Part shown: positions 8,801-10,582 of the stretch, piece after piece
How the letters are laid out: the number at the start of each line of letters is the position of its first letter
How positions within the stretch are numbered: position 1 is the first letter of the stretch
Source: Methylophaga sp.
Lineage (GTDB): Bacteria; Pseudomonadota; Gammaproteobacteria; Nitrosococcales; Methylophagaceae
Direction: 5' to 3'
Assembly: GCF_030651745.1 (NCBI RefSeq)
Contig: NZ_JAUSCC010000117.1
Span: forward strand, 1 to 10,582
DNA: 10,582 bases
The notes under the pieces: generated by a model
Database searches by the model: none
What the model saw: the letters and a program-made list of their open reading frames with translations, nothing else
Told to the model about the DNA's origin: nothing
Program-made: the position numbers and the translations under genes

Positions 8801-9709
8801 ATGGCGATTCAATGGTTCCCAGGGCATATGCATAAAGCCGGGCTGGAGATGAAAAAAATCCTGCCGCAGATGGATCTGATCATTGAAGTGCTGGATGCCC
8901 GTCTTCCTTACAGCAGCTCCAATCCAATGCTGGCCACTATCCGGGGTGATAAACCCTGTATCAAAATATTGAACAAGGCTGATCTGGCTGATCCCGAGCT
9001 GACTCTTATCTGGCAACAGCATCTAGAGCAGGAACAGGGGATTAAAACGCTGGTGTTATCGGCTAATGAGACCTCCCGAGGCAAGGAGCTGATCGCTCTG
9101 TGCCAAAAACTGATTCCCAATAAAGCCAACAGTGTTAAAAAAATTCAGGCATTGATAATGGGGATCCCCAATGTTGGTAAATCGACATTGATTAATGCCT
9201 TGGCAGGAAGACAGATTGCCAAAACAGGTAATGAACCTGCTGTGACCAAAGTACAGCAACGCATTATTGTGGATGAAGTGGTAGTGTTACATGACACGCC
9301 GGGGGTCCTTTGGCCCAATCTGGAAAATCATGACAGTGGATACCGGCTGGCAATTACCCATGCAATTAAAGAAACCGCGTTTGAAAATCAGGATATTGCT
9401 TTATACGCCGTCAAATATCTTATGCAGCAATATCCCGATGCATTAACAAGCCGTTTTAATGTTGATGGCATGGCCGATAATGAACAAGTGATGTTGGAAA
9501 AGCTGGCTCACAAGCGAGGCTGTATTAAAGCGGGTGGGGTAGCGGACCTTGAAAGGATCAGTAAAATTTTACTGACCGAATTACGCGGTGGACAGTTGGG
9601 CCGGCTTACACTGGAAACCCCGGAAATGACGGAGCGTGAGTGGTTACAGGTCTTAAAAAGACGTGAAGAAAAAGCGGCCAAAAAAGCGGCGCGTAAAGCC
9701 AAGCGCTAG
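8801..9709 (+). CDS. ylqF: Ribosome biogenesis GTPase YlqF/RbgA
   Basis: A 302-residue circularly permuted GTPase of the YlqF/RbgA family. In Bacillus subtilis RbgA acts late in assembly of the 50S ribosomal subunit; the same role is inferred here. The permuted motif order is visible: the N-terminal IQWFPGHMHKA, then G4 NKAD (58-61), G1 GIPNVGKS (121-128), the G2 threonine (Thr149, in EPAVTK where many relatives have a PGVT form) and G3 DTPG (165-168). The C-terminal part carries the RNA/ribosome-contacting region, and the protein ends in a strongly basic Lys/Arg/Ala tail. I chose the ATG at 8801, which gives the family's usual beginning; a TTG directly before it (8798) would add only one Met. 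No strong ribosome site is visible. The gene lies 53 bases after the sensor gene on the same strand and may be partly co-transcribed with it. Confidence 0.95.
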   Translation: MAIQWFPGHMHKAGLEMKKILPQMDLIIEVLDARLPYSSSNPMLATIRGDKPCIKILNKADLADPELTLIWQQHLEQEQGIKTLVLSANETSRGKELIALCQKLIPNKANSVKKIQALIMGIPNVGKSTLINALAGRQIAKTGNEPAVTKVQQRIIVDEVVVLHDTPGVLWPNLENHDSGYRLAITHAIKETAFENQDIALYAVKYLMQQYPDALTSRFNVDGMADNEQVMLEKLAHKRGCIKAGGVADLERISKILLTELRGGQLGRLTLETPEMTEREWLQVLKRREEKAAKKAARKAKR

Positions 9710-9787
9710 TTGATGGCAGCAAGCTGGCATCGAAACCTCTGACCGTACGTTGGGTCAATGTAGTTACTGTTATTGGAGCGTAGGTTT

Positions 9788-10306
9788 ATGCGTATTTTAA
9801 GTGTTTTATTAATTTTCTTATTAACGGCTTGTGCTGCGCCGACCAAACCATCAATCCATGCAAAATCAAGTAACGATATTAGCTACGAGCAAGTTGTACA
9901 AAATGTTGAAGCCTATCAAGGTCAAATGGTGCGCTGGGGCGGCATGATTGGTCAGGTAGCCAATTATGAAAATTTCTCTGAGTTGACCATCGTACAATTT
10001 CCCCTAACCCGACATGGGGTACCTATCTCCACTGAACCGAGCGCGGGTCGTTTTATTGTGCGTAGTGAACATTTTCTGGATCCACTGATTTATTCACCGG
10101 ATAAATTGGTCACCATTATAGGAACCGTCAAGACATTACAACTGCAAAAAGTAGATCAGAAAATGTTAAGTTTACCGCTGATTACAGTTGATCAAAGCCA
10201 TGTCTGGCCACAAAATAATCCGACATCATCACGTACCTATAATCCTAAACATGACGCGCCATTTTTAGGCTATGGTTATTACGGTACGGGTACTTATGCC
10301 CCTTGA
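9788..10306 (+). CDS. Slp-family outer-membrane lipoprotein
   Basis: A 172-residue lipoprotein related to E. coli Slp, the starvation-inducible outer-membrane lipoprotein; the molecular function of the family is unknown. Residues 1-14 are a short lipoprotein signal peptide ending in the lipobox LTAC, with Cys15 as the lipidated first residue of the mature protein. The residue after Cys is Ala, so no Asp retention signal is seen and sorting to the outer membrane is expected. Family features are MVRWGGMIGQV, the following N-E-N-F-S-E-L-T strand, GRFIVRS, LDPLIYSPDKLVTIIGTV and the late HVWPQN. The C-terminal tail is rich in Gly and Tyr. The ATG at 9788 is preferred over an in-frame TTG at 9773 because GGAG (9775-9778) sits nine bases before it and because it gives a compact signal peptide. 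It starts 78 bases after ylqF, with no clear promoter or terminator between them. Confidence 0.92.
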   Translation: MRILSVLLIFLLTACAAPTKPSIHAKSSNDISYEQVVQNVEAYQGQMVRWGGMIGQVANYENFSELTIVQFPLTRHGVPISTEPSAGRFIVRSEHFLDPLIYSPDKLVTIIGTVKTLQLQKVDQKMLSLPLITVDQSHVWPQNNPTSSRTYNPKHDAPFLGYGYYGTGTYAP

Positions 10307-10328
10307 TCGTCAATTAATTCATAGCCTT

Positions 10329-10365
10329 ATTAATCTAAATAATAATTATTTGCATTTAGATTAAT
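10329..10365. repeat. Perfect 12-bp inverted repeat, operator-like
   Basis: The arms ATTAATCTAAAT (10329-10340) and ATTTAGATTAAT (10354-10365) are exact reverse complements separated by 13 bases. Inside lies another palindrome, AATAATTATT (10341-10350). An overlapping 7-1-7 arrangement (AAATAAT, A, ATTATTT at 10337-10351) recalls a Fur box: 12 of 19 positions match the E. coli consensus when centred at 10344. The element overlaps the -35 box of the next gene, which favours a protein-binding site over a terminator; the stem is almost GC-free and no T run follows. Which regulator binds is unknown. Confidence 0.75.
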
Positions 10366-10378
10366 CCGTCTTTATACT
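10350..10378 (+). promoter_or_regulatory. Sigma-70 promoter for the gene at 10416
   Basis: TTGCAT (10350-10355) and TATACT (10373-10378) are separated by exactly 17 bases. The -10 box matches the consensus at five of six positions and the -35 box at three, including TTG. Transcription would begin near 10385, about 30 bases before the ATG. The -35 region lies inside the inverted repeat, so the promoter is probably controlled by whatever binds it. Confidence 0.65.
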
Positions 10379-10415
10379 GCATTCAACCTTATCAATCTTG
10401 CTGAGGTATCAAAAG

Positions 10416-10582
10416 ATGCAGACTTCAAAAACGTATTTTCCGAAACAAAATGCCATACATGTGGCGTTTAGCCCTGATCGACTGGAAGCTTTAATCAGTC
10501 AGGGAAAACTACACGCTGCCGACTTTAACTGTCTGGACAAAAAGTCCAAACGCACTGTGTGGAGCATGCTGCTCGCCGCCGC
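10416..10582 (+). CDS. Hypothetical small protein, cut by the window edge
   Basis: An open frame starts at ATG 10416 and runs off the window after 55 full codons. GAGG at 10403-10406, nine bases upstream, is a good ribosome site, and a promoter lies in front. The visible protein starts MQTSKTYFPKQNAIHVAF and continues with a short helical stretch DRLEALISQGKLHAADFNCL, then a basic DKKSKRTVW and SMLLAA. It has one cysteine, no signal peptide and no membrane helix so far. I do not recognise a named family; the pattern of a Leu-rich helix, then AADFNCLD, then a basic stretch reminds me of small uncharacterised proteins of about 60 residues in pseudomonads, but that is recollection only. The full length cannot be seen. 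Confidence 0.7.
   Translation, partial: MQTSKTYFPKQNAIHVAFSPDRLEALISQGKLHAADFNCLDKKSKRTVWSMLLAA

Noticed and set aside
9713..9732. Imperfect inverted repeat GATGGCAGC / GCTGGCATC just after ylqF
   Set aside because: There is a G-G mismatch in the middle, the spacer is only two bases and no T run follows, so it does not qualify as a terminator.
9773..9787. TTG start extending the Slp lipoprotein by five residues (M-E-R-R-F)
   Set aside because: The GGAG ribosome site would lie inside the coding region; the ATG at 9788 has correct spacing and gives a standard short lipoprotein signal.
10329..10365. The inverted repeat as the slp transcription terminator
   Set aside because: The stem has almost no GC pairs and no T tract follows, while it overlaps a promoter -35 box; an operator is more likely.

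Overview
The window looks like chromosomal DNA from a gammaproteobacterium of moderate GC content. The gene families present (a DUF3683 flavin/Fe-S oxidoreductase, HopJ, YbaN/DUF454, Slp lipoprotein, YlqF GTPase and a Cache/SBP/HD-GYP sensor) occur together in marine and environmental gammaproteobacteria. A Methylophaga-like source is a guess only. I see no rRNA, tRNA, insertion sequence, CRISPR array or phage gene, and coding density is about 95%.

Layout. Positions 19-3876 (+) encode a 1285-residue oxidoreductase that fuses a flavin dehydrogenase to an iron-sulfur electron-transfer module. It ends at a strong stem-loop terminator (3892-3924) that also separates it from a convergent minus-strand group. 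That group, in transcription order, is a YbaN-type membrane protein (5343-4954), an FMN nitroreductase (4964-4299) and a HopJ-family protein (4283-3936). An 11-base overlap and a 15-base gap make it look like one operon. A divergent intergenic region (5344-5591) separates it from plus-strand genes: a 1051-residue membrane sensor with a periplasmic solute-binding domain and a cytoplasmic HD-GYP domain (5592-8747), the circularly permuted ribosome-assembly GTPase YlqF/RbgA (8801-9709), and an Slp-type outer-membrane lipoprotein (9788-10306). The last 280 bases hold a long AT-rich inverted repeat over a good sigma-70 promoter, followed by the start of a small unrecognised gene (10416 to the window edge).

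How the genes relate. There is no obvious single pathway. The minus-strand trio looks co-expressed. The sensor is the most unusual protein. Its periplasmic half should bind an amino-acid-like or other small ligand. Its cytoplasmic half resembles a cyclic-di-GMP phosphodiesterase, but three of the expected metal-binding residues are substituted, so it may be a non-catalytic receptor or scaffold rather than an enzyme. The other point worth testing is the palindromic operator-like element over the promoter near 10350.
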